Shown here: positions 24,314 through 32,110 of the stretch, one piece after another
Numbering within the stretch: position 1 is the first letter of the stretch
How the letters are laid out: each line of letters opens with the position of its first letter
Assembly: GCF_041080815.1 (NCBI RefSeq)
Contig: NZ_CP160205.1
Location: 4,216,001 to 4,280,000 of the forward strand
Source: Mucilaginibacter yixingensis
Lineage (GTDB): Bacteria > Bacteroidota > Bacteroidia > Sphingobacteriales > Sphingobacteriaceae
Length of the DNA stretch: 64,000 nucleotides
Direction: 5' to 3'
Translations under genes and position numbers: made by a program
Notes under the pieces: model-generated
Told to the model about the DNA's origin: nothing
Seen by the model: the letters and a program-made list of their open reading frames with translations, nothing else
The model's database searches: none

Positions 24314-26143
24314 ATGAAGACATATTTAAGGCTGCTTTCCTTCGCCAAACCGATCGAGAAGTTTGCTATTCCTTATATCCTGTTTACACTGCTGTATGTA
24401 CTATTCAGTTCTGCGGTGTTTACCTTGTTAATTCCCCTGCTCAATACACTCTTTAAAAACATCGATACAGATGCCGCCAAAGCAGTAGTTGCCGTTCCAA
24501 AATCACACTGGGATTTGGTTGGCTGGTATGATTATTACATGGACTACTTCATCCGTTACCATGGTGAGTGGGGGGCGCTGCAATTTGTGTGTACAACCAT
24601 TATTGTCACCATATTTTTGGGTAACCTGTTCCGTTACCTGTCGGCCCGTACGATGGAAAACCTGCGGGTGCATACACTGCTTAACCTGCGCCGCTCGGTA
24701 TTTAACAATGTGATGGACCTGCACATGGGCTATTTTAACAATGAGCGTAAAGGCGATATCATTTCAAAAGTAGCGTCAGACGTGCAGGTGGTACAGTTTT
24801 CTGTTACAGCTACTTTACAGGTAATTTTTAAAGAGCCGGTGCAGCTAATCGTTTTCCTGATCATGCTCTTTGCATTGTCAACCAAGCTTACACTATTCTC
24901 ACTTTTAGTAGTCCCAATTGCGGGCTTTATCATCTCGCGCATTGTTAAGCGTTTAAAGGCACAGGCCATTGCCGCTCAACAAACATACGGCAACATGATT
25001 AGCTACCTTGACGAGTCATTGCAGGGCATAAAAATTATTAAGGCATTTAATGCTACCACGTTTATAAAAGATCGCTTTGACAACGAGAACCGTAGATATT
25101 CAAAAATAATGCGGTCTATGGCAAAGCGCCAGCAATCGGCATCACCGGTTTCAGAAGTGCTGGCTGTTACCATGATCTCGTTTATTGTACTTTATGGTGG
25201 TTATTTGATTCTCAACCACCAGTCGGGCAGTTTGAAAGGTGCGCAGTTTATTTCTTACATCGCCATTTTCTCGCAAATCATGCGTCCGGCTAAAGCCATA
25301 TCAGACTCGTTTAGCAATATCCATGCAGGCCTTGCCGCCGGCGAACGCGTGCTTAATCTGATTGACGAGAAACCACAAATTGTTGACCGCCCTGGCGCAC
25401 AAACTATCAGCACTTTCGACGATAAGCTGGAATTTCGCGATGTAATCTTCTCTTACCCTGGCCGCGTAGTATTAAAAGGCATCAACCTTACTATTGCTAA
25501 AGGGAAAACTGTGGCATTGGTTGGACCATCGGGCGGTGGCAAGTCGACCATGATGGACCTGATCCCACGTTTCATCGAACCAGAAGGCGGCGAGATCTGC
25601 ATTGATGGAAAAAACATCCAATCAGTAACCATGGACTCATTACGTGCACTGATGGGCACTGTAAACCAGGAATCGATTCTGTTTAACGATACTATTTTTA
25701 ACAATATTGCCTTTGGTAAACAAGACGTAACCATGGAACAGGTAGAGGCAGCGGCACGCATTGCCAACGCCCACAACTTTATCTGCGAAAAAGAAGAAGG
25801 CTACCAAACTAACATCGGCGATCGTGGTTCAAAACTTTCGGGCGGCCAGCGCCAGCGCATTTGTATTGCCCGTGCGGTATTAAACAACCCGCCCATCATG
25901 CTGCTGGATGAAGCTACATCGGCTCTGGATACCGAATCTGAAAAACTGGTGCAAGAAGCATTGAATAACCTGATGCAGAACCGCACATCGCTCATCATTG
26001 CTCACCGTTTAAGTACTATTCAGAATGCAGATTTGATTGTTGTACTTGATCAGGGCGAAATTGCCGAACAAGGCACTCACCAGGAGTTGATGGCACACAA
26101 TGGCGTATATCGCCGTCTGATTGACATGCAAACTTTTAATTAA
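24314..26143 (+). CDS. MsbA-like ABC exporter, fused permease and ATPase
   Basis: The 609-residue half-transporter has a six-helix exporter domain (about residues 1-330) followed by an ATPase domain with Walker A GPSGGGKST (near 407), signature LSGGQRQR (near 508), Walker B IMLLDEATSALD and the switch IAHRLST. It would dimerise and flip a lipid, lipid-linked glycan or lipopeptide across the inner membrane. The long extracellular insertion after helix 1 (about residues 45-85, charged and aromatic) is unusual for plain MsbA. Its place upstream of three glycosyltransferase genes suggests export of a glycolipid; a general lipid flippase role cannot be excluded. Confidence 0.9.
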   Translation: MKTYLRLLSFAKPIEKFAIPYILFTLLYVLFSSAVFTLLIPLLNTLFKNIDTDAAKAVVAVPKSHWDLVGWYDYYMDYFIRYHGEWGALQFVCTTIIVTIFLGNLFRYLSARTMENLRVHTLLNLRRSVFNNVMDLHMGYFNNERKGDIISKVASDVQVVQFSVTATLQVIFKEPVQLIVFLIMLFALSTKLTLFSLLVVPIAGFIISRIVKRLKAQAIAAQQTYGNMISYLDESLQGIKIIKAFNATTFIKDRFDNENRRYSKIMRSMAKRQQSASPVSEVLAVTMISFIVLYGGYLILNHQSGSLKGAQFISYIAIFSQIMRPAKAISDSFSNIHAGLAAGERVLNLIDEKPQIVDRPGAQTISTFDDKLEFRDVIFSYPGRVVLKGINLTIAKGKTVALVGPSGGGKSTMMDLIPRFIEPEGGEICIDGKNIQSVTMDSLRALMGTVNQESILFNDTIFNNIAFGKQDVTMEQVEAAARIANAHNFICEKEEGYQTNIGDRGSKLSGGQRQRICIARAVLNNPPIMLLDEATSALDTESEKLVQEALNNLMQNRTSLIIAHRLSTIQNADLIVVLDQGEIAEQGTHQELMAHNGVYRRLIDMQTFN

Positions 26144-26144
26144 T

Positions 26145-27080
26145 ATGACCGACAAGCCACTGGTTTCCATTGCCCTGTGCACCTACAACGGCGCCCAATA
26201 CCTGGCGCAACAATTGGAAACCCTGGTTGGGCAAACTTATCCTAATATTGAAATTATTGCAGTTGATGATGTTTCTAAGGATGATACTGTAAATATCCTC
26301 GAGCAATTTGCTGCGCGGCATACCAACTTCAGCATTCATCGCAACACTGAAAATCTGGGCTATATCAAAAACTTTGAGAAAGCCATATCGCTCTGTAAAG
26401 GACAGTACATTGCTCTGGCCGATCAGGATGATATCTGGGAACTGAACAAAATAGAACTGTTGCTGCAAAACATCGGCAACGCCGCACTCATCTACCACGA
26501 CTCTGAGTTTATTGACGAGCAGGGACTGTCTATCGGCAGAAAAGTATCAGACGTACGCAATTTCTACGCGGGCACCAATGCCAACATTTTCTTACTGGAA
26601 AACTGTGTATCGGGCCACGCGCTTATGTTTAACCGCGAGCTATTAAAATATTTCACGGGGTTTAACCGCGAGGTTATTCATGACTGGTGGCTCACCTATA
26701 TGGCCTGCAATAACGGCGGCGTCACTTTTATTAATGATGTACTGGTCAAATACCGGCAGCATACACAGGCCAACACCAATATTTTGCGGCAAGATCGCGG
26801 TGAGGCCAAAAAGAAAGACTCGTTATTACGTATTGAAAAACTGCATGCTATCGCAGCGGCTTTTGCCGGCTATCCATACAATACAGATCAGGCTTTTAAA
26901 CAGCGCTATTTCAAATTAATGGACATGCGCATGCACAGTTATTTTTCTTTCAGGTTATTTTGGTTTATCTTCAACCGTCGCGACAGCTTGCTGTACATTC
27001 AGAAAAAATCTGCCCTGAGCAAGTTCAATTTCTCATTGAAATATGCCTGGGGTTACCTATTGAAAAAACTGTTTAACTGA
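26145..27080 (+). CDS. GT2 glycosyltransferase
   Basis: This GT2 protein of 311 residues starts MTDKPLVSIALCTYNGAQYL, with IIAVDDVSKDDT and the metal-binding ALADQDDIWE motif (QDD, near residue 89), typical of rhamnosyl- or galactosyl-transferases of the WcaA/RfbF type. HDWWLTYMACNNGG is the acceptor-proximal segment. ATG 26145 lies 1 bp behind the ABC gene stop; an upstream in-frame ATG at 26121 would overlap that gene by 23 bp and add non-family residues. It is the second gene of the export-linked operon. Confidence 0.88.
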   Translation: MTDKPLVSIALCTYNGAQYLAQQLETLVGQTYPNIEIIAVDDVSKDDTVNILEQFAARHTNFSIHRNTENLGYIKNFEKAISLCKGQYIALADQDDIWELNKIELLLQNIGNAALIYHDSEFIDEQGLSIGRKVSDVRNFYAGTNANIFLLENCVSGHALMFNRELLKYFTGFNREVIHDWWLTYMACNNGGVTFINDVLVKYRQHTQANTNILRQDRGEAKKKDSLLRIEKLHAIAAAFAGYPYNTDQAFKQRYFKLMDMRMHSYFSFRLFWFIFNRRDSLLYIQKKSALSKFNFSLKYAWGYLLKKLFN

Positions 27081-27081
27081 T

Positions 27082-27837
27082 ATGATAGAAGGCGGGAAAC
27101 GCATATTTGGCAAAGGCAAAACGCCCAAAGTAAGCATCATCACGGTTACCTATAACGCAGCTAATTTGCTGTATGACTACTTTGAAAACGTAAAGCCCTA
27201 CCTAAGTGATGACGTTGAACTGATTATTATTGACGGCAGAAGCATAGATGCTACCTTATACCTGCTGCAACAAAACGGTAACGATATTGACTACTGGCTA
27301 AGTGAGGCCGACAACGGCATTTATGACGCCATGAACAAAGGCGTAATTTGCGCCCGCGGCCAATGGCTATACTTTTTGGGCGCCGATGACTACCTGAAAG
27401 AAGGCTTTACCCAAATGGTTGCCCAACTAAAAGACAAGAACACCATTTATTATGGTGATACCATTTATTACGGCAAATACTACAGCAAAATATACAACGC
27501 CTATTACCTGACCAAGCTCAACTTTATCCATCAATCGCTGTTTTACCCGCGTGCGGTATTTGATAAGTATCAGTATGAAACCCGCTACCGTGTGTATGCC
27601 GATTATCATTTGAACCTGCTGCTGTGGGGTAATGACAAATTCAGGTTTGAGCATCGCCCGCTGCTGGTGGCCGGTTTCCCGGAGGGTGGTTTCTCTACGC
27701 ATGAGAAAGACGCCGAGTTTGAGAAAGACCGTAACAAGCTGTTTAAAAAACATCTCGGTCGTTCGGCTTATTATCGTTATCTGAATCGTACCATTGGCTG
27801 GTTCAAAACATTTTTCCGCATCATCAGCAATGGTTAA
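27082..27837 (+). CDS. GT2 glycosyltransferase (WcaE/PGL-type)
   Basis: The 251-residue enzyme shows VSIITVTYNAANLL, ELIIIDGRSIDATL, the SEADNGIYDAMNKG motif and FLGADDYL (DD near residue 99). The SE(X)DxGIYDAMNKG block is typical of the WcaE-like GT2 subfamily involved in colanic-acid-type polymers. There is no membrane span. It starts 1 bp after the preceding gene and overlaps the next by 8 bp, so translation is likely coupled. The sugar is not predictable. Confidence 0.87.
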   Translation: MIEGGKRIFGKGKTPKVSIITVTYNAANLLYDYFENVKPYLSDDVELIIIDGRSIDATLYLLQQNGNDIDYWLSEADNGIYDAMNKGVICARGQWLYFLGADDYLKEGFTQMVAQLKDKNTIYYGDTIYYGKYYSKIYNAYYLTKLNFIHQSLFYPRAVFDKYQYETRYRVYADYHLNLLLWGNDKFRFEHRPLLVAGFPEGGFSTHEKDAEFEKDRNKLFKKHLGRSAYYRYLNRTIGWFKTFFRIISNG

Positions 27838-28933
27838 AGTACTGTTTGATCACCAGAAATTCAGCGAACAGCGCTATGGCGGTATCACCCGGTATTTTGC
27901 GGCGCTGATTGACGCGCTGAAAACCGATCCGGAGTTTGACTATCGCGTTGGGGCACTTTACAGCAATAACTATTACATCCGCAATGAGCACCTGCCACTC
28001 AATAATTTTGTGGGTCGGTGGCTGCTGGATGGGGATGCCCGCCGCCAGTATAAATGGAACAAACAATACAGTAAACGGGCAATTGGTGGTAGCGACTACG
28101 ATGTTTTTCACCCGACTTACTTCCACCCCTATTTTCTAAAACGGGTTAAAAAGCCTTATGTCATCACCATGCATGACATGATCTATGAGGCCCTGCCCGA
28201 GTATTTTACCAATACCGATATTACGCCCCGCCACAAACAACAAACTACCGAACGGGCCGACGCGGTGATTGCCATATCAGAATCCACCCGTCGTGATTTG
28301 ATGCAATTGCTCAACATCCCGGCAGAGAAGATCACCATGATTCACCATGGTCTGGACCTGCAAACCCCACTGCAATTTGAACCAGTACCCGGCCTACCCG
28401 AAAACTATATTTTGTTTGTGGGCGAACGTGGCAACTATAAAAACTTCTTCCGCTTTGCAGAGGCCTGCGCACAACTGCTGCGCGAGTATCCTGACCTGCA
28501 TGTGGTGTTGGCCGGTGGTGGTCAGCCGCAGGTTGCCGATGCCCTGGCCATACAACGCCTGCATTTAAATAACAGGTGCCATCAATACAATGTTACCGAT
28601 GCACAGCTCAACTACTTGTATCAACATGCGCAGGTATTTGTATTTCCGTCGCTTTATGAGGGCTTTGGCTATCCCCTGCTGGAAGCCTTTAAGGCAGGCG
28701 CACCGGTGGCAGCCAGCAATACCAGCTGCTTCCCGGAGATTGGTGGCGATGCCGTGCAATATTTTAATCCGTATGAAACAGCGGAGATCTATCAAGCCAT
28801 TAAAGCGGTGCTGGACGACAGCACACTGCGTACAGGTTTGATTAATAAAGGCGGGGAGCGATTGAAGTTATTCCCCGTAGAAAAACAGAAGGCGAAAACG
28901 TTGGAATTGTATCGGAAGGTGGCAGGGAAGTAA
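27830..28933 (+). CDS. GT4-type glycosyltransferase
   Basis: The 367-residue GT-B protein begins MVKVLFDHQKFSEQRYGGITRYF, where the glycine-containing GGITRY loop binds the nucleotide sugar, and has YVITMHDMIYE, AVIAISESTRRDL, GERGNYKNFFRFA and the C-terminal donor motif FPSLYEGFGYPLLEAFKAG (E-x7-E). The family member is similar to mannosyl/glucosyl transferases. Start: ATG 27830 overlaps the preceding stop by 8 bp and fits the family N-terminus; the longer in-frame reading has no ATG. It is the last gene of the glycan cluster. Confidence 0.88.
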   Translation: MVKVLFDHQKFSEQRYGGITRYFAALIDALKTDPEFDYRVGALYSNNYYIRNEHLPLNNFVGRWLLDGDARRQYKWNKQYSKRAIGGSDYDVFHPTYFHPYFLKRVKKPYVITMHDMIYEALPEYFTNTDITPRHKQQTTERADAVIAISESTRRDLMQLLNIPAEKITMIHHGLDLQTPLQFEPVPGLPENYILFVGERGNYKNFFRFAEACAQLLREYPDLHVVLAGGGQPQVADALAIQRLHLNNRCHQYNVTDAQLNYLYQHAQVFVFPSLYEGFGYPLLEAFKAGAPVAASNTSCFPEIGGDAVQYFNPYETAEIYQAIKAVLDDSTLRTGLINKGGERLKLFPVEKQKAKTLELYRKVAGK

Positions 28934-28938
28934 TAATA

Positions 28939-28983
28939 TTTGTCACCCCACTGCTCAACCCTCACGTTCCTCGCAATGACAAA
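28939..28983. repeat. Degraded short palindrome related to family B
   Basis: TTTGTCA at 28939 and TGACAAA ending at 28983 bound a 45-base segment whose right arm (GTTCCTCGCAATGAC) equals the right end of family B elements, while the left arm is lost. It sits just behind the glycosyltransferase stop. Confidence 0.6.
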
Positions 28984-29016
28984 ATGTTTTATTGCTAATT
29001 ACTAAAAACAGAAAAA

Positions 29017-29036
29017 GGGGATGAAAAATCATCCCC
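29017..29036. terminator. Terminator hairpin between convergent genes
   Basis: An eight-bp stem GGGGATGA/TCATCCCC around AAAA. On the minus strand it is followed by TTTTTCTGTTTTT, a good tract for ending the small minus-strand gene; on the plus strand a weaker CTTTTATAA tract follows the glycosyltransferase operon. Confidence 0.75.
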
Positions 29037-29088
29037 CTATCTTTTATAACGCTGTTAACGTTTATTTCCTTTGATCCGTTTACAGGAT

Positions 29089-29307
29089 TCACCACACATT
29101 TTCTGTAGCAACGCCGCAGATGGCTTTTACCATATGCACACCTTTGATAAACAGCGACGTAGACTGTTTAACGTTGGTCATGCTCAGGCCATCAACTTCG
29201 GCTTTTGCTTTTTGCTCAAACTGGTAGCTAACACCCATTACCATTGCAAATAATACCGGTATCAGTATCAGCATAAAGGGGTTTGAGTTTGATATTAGTT
29301 TTTTCAT
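29089..29307 (-). CDS. Small single-span membrane protein, unknown function
   Basis: The protein has 72 residues from MKKLISNSNPFMLILIPVLFAMVMGVSYQFEQ: a short basic N-terminus, one hydrophobic helix (about residues 9-26) and a polar C-terminal part with SMTNVKQSTSLFIKGVHM. I do not recognise the family. The ATG at 29307 is preferred to an in-frame start at 29349, which only adds a hydrophobic tail of another type. A terminator with a proper T tract follows on this strand, supporting expression. It is divergent from the LytS-like kinase gene, 210 bp away, and could be part of that regulon. Confidence 0.6.
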   Translation of the reverse strand: MKKLISNSNPFMLILIPVLFAMVMGVSYQFEQKAKAEVDGLSMTNVKQSTSLFIKGVHMVKAICGVATENVW

Positions 29308-29517
29308 GGTGTTGTTTGTGATTGATTTGATGAAACAAAGAAACAGCAAAGGTTTAATCTGCTAAAAAGTATTAGACCAACGGCCGCCTTTCATAGATGA
29401 ACGGCAATTAACAGCCACCGAACGGTTGATCGGGTATAAACGCCTGTTCATCGGTAAAAAACCGGGGTACATATAATACAACAGGTGTTTTAACGGAGTT
29501 TGTATTACATTTAATTG

Positions 29518-30531
29518 ATGAAAAAAATCTGGCAGATATTCTGGCATACGTGCTTCTGGGTATCTATGATCCTCTTTTTTGTTTTTGTTGCGCATAACAG
29601 CGCCAAGATCAGTATCCAGGCGGTACTCATTATTTTCGGTGTTTTTGGTATAGTTAATATCGGGCTGTTTTACCTTAACTACCTGCTGCTTATTCCCCGG
29701 TTTCTGGATCTTAAAAAATATAAATTGTATATCGGCGCGGTGCTGATAAGTATGGCAGCCTTCGGCCTAATAAAATATGCGCTGGCCTTCCATTTCTGGA
29801 CCATGATGCATGGGCAGATGAAACACGAGCCGTTGCACTTTGTCAACTATTTCTTCAATACGTTTTTAACCAGTCTGATCTTTATTTTTCTGAGCATCGT
29901 ACTACAGTTCTCTATCGACTGGTTTACTAACGAGCGTGTACAACGCGACCTGGAAAATCAACGGTTGGCTGCGGAGCTGGCCTTCCTGAAATCGCAGATC
30001 AATCCGCATTTTCTATTCAACTCCCTCAATAGCATTTACTCACTGGCTTACCAAAAATCAGATACCACGCCCGAGGCCATCTTAAAGCTCTCTGAGATTA
30101 TGCGCTACATGCTGTATGAGAGTAATGACAACAAGGTTGACCTGGCTAAAGAGCTGCAATACCTGCAGAACTATATTGACCTGCAACTTATCCGCTTCGG
30201 TAAAAAGGCTTATGTAGATTTTGAGGTGAAAGGCCAGGTAACCGTTCAGCGCATTGTGCCATTGCTGCTTATTGCCTTTATTGAAAACGCCTTTAAGCAT
30301 GGCGTGGCTAATGATCCGGAACATCCTATTAAGATGATAATTGCTGTATCCGACGGAAATCTGTCGTTCTATATGCACAATAAAAAACACTTACACAATC
30401 GCGATGCGGTGGGCGGCATAGGTCTTAACAACGTAAAGCGCCGCCTGGACCTCCTTTACCCCGGCCAGTACAAACTGGAAATACATGATGAGGCCGATAC
30501 CTACACTTGCGAATTATCCTTAATTTTATAG
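29518..30531 (+). CDS. LytS/YehU-type sensor histidine kinase
   Basis: The 337-residue membrane kinase has about four helices in the first 135 residues, then a His_kinase domain with the phospho-acceptor His in SQINPHFLFNSLNS (near 163) and an ATP-binding domain with IENAFKHG (near 256) and GGIGLNNVKRRLDLLY. There is no periplasmic sensor domain of any size, so the stimulus is likely sensed in the membrane. ATG 29518 is chosen over an adjacent TTG. It is followed after 1 bp by its response regulator, forming a two-component operon. Confidence 0.92.
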   Translation: MKKIWQIFWHTCFWVSMILFFVFVAHNSAKISIQAVLIIFGVFGIVNIGLFYLNYLLLIPRFLDLKKYKLYIGAVLISMAAFGLIKYALAFHFWTMMHGQMKHEPLHFVNYFFNTFLTSLIFIFLSIVLQFSIDWFTNERVQRDLENQRLAAELAFLKSQINPHFLFNSLNSIYSLAYQKSDTTPEAILKLSEIMRYMLYESNDNKVDLAKELQYLQNYIDLQLIRFGKKAYVDFEVKGQVTVQRIVPLLLIAFIENAFKHGVANDPEHPIKMIIAVSDGNLSFYMHNKKHLHNRDAVGGIGLNNVKRRLDLLYPGQYKLEIHDEADTYTCELSLIL

Positions 30532-30532
30532 C

Positions 30533-31273
30533 ATGATCAGATGCCTGGTAGTTGATGACGAGCCTTTGGCCCTGCACATCATAGAAGATTATATTAATAA
30601 AATCCCTTTCTTACAGCTGGTTAAAGCCACCACCAATCCTATCGAGGCACTTACTTTGGTACAGGATGGCGGGGTAGATCTGGTGTATCTTGACGTGCAG
30701 ATGCCCGAGCTTACCGGCATCCAGTTCCTGAAAATCTCTAACGGTAAAGCCAAAGTGATTTTAACCACCGCCTATCCGCAATATGCTTTGGAAGGATATG
30801 AGCTAGACGTGATTGATTATCTGTTGAAGCCCATTGCGTTCGATCGCTTCTTTAAATCGGCCCAAAAAGCTCAGGGCATTATCAACCCAACACAAAAAAA
30901 TCAGCAGGCAGAAGCACCACAACCTATACCACAGGCGCCTCAATCAGATTTTCAGAGCGATTTTATCTTCGTAAAAACCGAACATAAGATCCAAAAGGTT
31001 TACCTGCACGATATTATGTTTATCGAGGGGTTGAAAGATTACATTTCCATCTTCACCGAAGAGGAACGTATCATTACCCTGCAAAACATGAAGAAGATGG
31101 AAGACGCCCTGCCTGAACGCCATTTTGTGCGGGTGCATAAATCATACATCGTCGCCCTCAATAAAATAGACAGCATTGAGCGCAGCCGTATCTTCATTGG
31201 CGATAAAATCATCCCCGTAGGCGATACTTACCGCGATCAGTTTTTTAAGGTGATTGAGGATAGGAATGTGTAA
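30533..31273 (+). CDS. LytT/AlgR-type response regulator (REC + LytTR)
   Basis: The 246-residue protein has a receiver domain with acidic pocket VVDDEP, phospho-acceptor Asp in YLDVQMPELTG (near 55) and Lys in YLLKPIAF, a Gln/Pro-rich linker (about 122-145), and a LytTR DNA-binding domain from about 146 (VKTEHKIQKVYLHDI, FVRVHKSYIVAL). It should bind promoters as a dimer after phosphorylation by the kinase encoded just upstream. Targets are unknown. A palindromic repeat begins 18 bp behind its stop. Confidence 0.93.
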   Translation: MIRCLVVDDEPLALHIIEDYINKIPFLQLVKATTNPIEALTLVQDGGVDLVYLDVQMPELTGIQFLKISNGKAKVILTTAYPQYALEGYELDVIDYLLKPIAFDRFFKSAQKAQGIINPTQKNQQAEAPQPIPQAPQSDFQSDFIFVKTEHKIQKVYLHDIMFIEGLKDYISIFTEEERIITLQNMKKMEDALPERHFVRVHKSYIVALNKIDSIERSRIFIGDKIIPVGDTYRDQFFKVIEDRNV

Positions 31274-31290
31274 GAGGAAGGTTATTCTAA

Positions 31291-31393
31291 GTCATGCCGA
31301 ATTTATTTCGGCACCTCATCAGGACGGCAATCGTTGACAGGAAATCGCTTGGTTAACTTAGCTTGTGAGATGTCGAAATAAATTCGGCATGAC
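31291..31393. repeat. GTCAT...ATGAC two-hairpin repeat (family A', left flank of GIY-YIG gene)
   Basis: The left arm contains GCCGAA-TTTAT-TTCGGC. The right arm contains TCGAA-ATAAA-TTCGG and ends CATGAC. The two arm loops are mutually complementary (TTTAT/ATAAA). It is homologous along its length, in the same orientation, to the element at 31743, so the GIY-YIG gene sits between direct copies. Confidence 0.85.
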
Positions 31394-31411
31394 CTGAGAT
31401 ATAACAGAAAT

Positions 31412-31708
31412 TCAAATCAATTCTAATTCGCTTTTCAAATCTTTCATTTCAGGATTTGCAGCTTTAATTAGATTAATCTTCCATTCATGATGCCAATTTT
31501 TTAATTGCTTTTCACGATTAATGGCGTCTGTTATTTTCTCAAAATATTCGTGGTAAACCAGATCGAACAATCTGTATCTTTTTACAAAAACTGACCCTTC
31601 TCCATTTGTATGTTGCCAAACCCTGCTTCTCAGATTAGCTGTTACCCCAATATAGAAGGTGGTTCTATAAGCATTCGTCATAATATAAACATAGCCTTGA
31701 TTCAACAT
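31412..31708 (-). CDS. Stand-alone GIY-YIG nuclease domain protein (URI-type)
   Basis: The 98-residue protein is a bare GIY-YIG domain: YVYIMTN (the GIY strand), TFYIGVTANLRSRVWQH (the YIG strand plus catalytic Arg), and the catalytic Glu in NREKQLKNW. Such minimal proteins are numerous in Bacteroidota genomes; their substrates are mostly unknown, and related domains cut DNA in UvrC, homing endonucleases and restriction enzymes. It is A+T-richer than its neighbours. Two same-family palindromes flank it at 31291-31393 and 31743-31844 in the same orientation, which suggests they may have moved together. Confidence 0.88.
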   Translation of the reverse strand: MLNQGYVYIMTNAYRTTFYIGVTANLRSRVWQHTNGEGSVFVKRYRLFDLVYHEYFEKITDAINREKQLKNWHHEWKINLIKAANPEMKDLKSELELI

Positions 31709-31742
31709 ATTATAAGATCAATATTTAGTCTACTACCCCTAC

Positions 31743-31844
31743 GTCATGCCGAACTTGTTTCGGCACCTCATTAGGGTGGTAATCAATGGCCATACAGATC
31801 GCTACGACTTAGCATGTGGGGTACCGAAACAAGTTCGGCATGAC
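31743..31844. repeat. GTCAT...ATGAC two-hairpin repeat (family A', right flank of GIY-YIG gene)
   Basis: The left arm contains GCCGAA-CTTGT-TTCGGC, the right arm ACCGAA-ACAAG-TTCGGC, ending CATGAC. Compared with its partner at 31291, the loops changed together (CTTGT/ACAAG versus TTTAT/ATAAA), and the middle parts are recognisably homologous (CACCTCAT-AGG, ACTTAGC-TGTG). Confidence 0.85.
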
Positions 31845-31867
31845 TTATAGGGAAATGAGATTATCTG

Positions 31868-32080
31868 TTAGTTCAAACGTTCTTTCAGATCCTCAACTGT
31901 ACATGTTTTCATATACCCTGACTCTAATGCTTCATCCCTTTCTTTCAGAATTAACTCCTGTTCATCCGACAAAGAAAAATCGCCCTCCTGCAGTACTTGC
32001 AGCAATTGCTCTTTTTCTGTCGAGTCAAGCTTTCTAACAGCATCAGCTAATTGATCTATGGAAAGATTTATGGAAATCAT
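31868..32080 (-). CDS. Orphan antitoxin-like protein
   Basis: The 70-residue helical protein from MISINLSIDQLADAVRKLDSTEK has the LLQVLQEGDFSLSDEQ and LILKERDEALESG pattern seen in addiction-module antitoxins that pair with ParE-like toxins. No toxin frame is present next to it: downstream is a palindrome, upstream is the TraB/GumN gene. ATG 32080 is preferred to an in-frame ATG six codons earlier. It may be a remnant of a module or act on a distant toxin. Confidence 0.6.
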   Translation of the reverse strand: MISINLSIDQLADAVRKLDSTEKEQLLQVLQEGDFSLSDEQELILKERDEALESGYMKTCTVEDLKERLN

Positions 32081-32110
32081 GATACTCAAATATAACAAAT
32101 TTCCGGCCAG

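Noticed and set aside
21675..28933. Glycan cluster as a recently acquired genomic island
   Set aside because: Base composition and codon use look like the flanking genes, and no integrase, tRNA boundary or transposase is visible.
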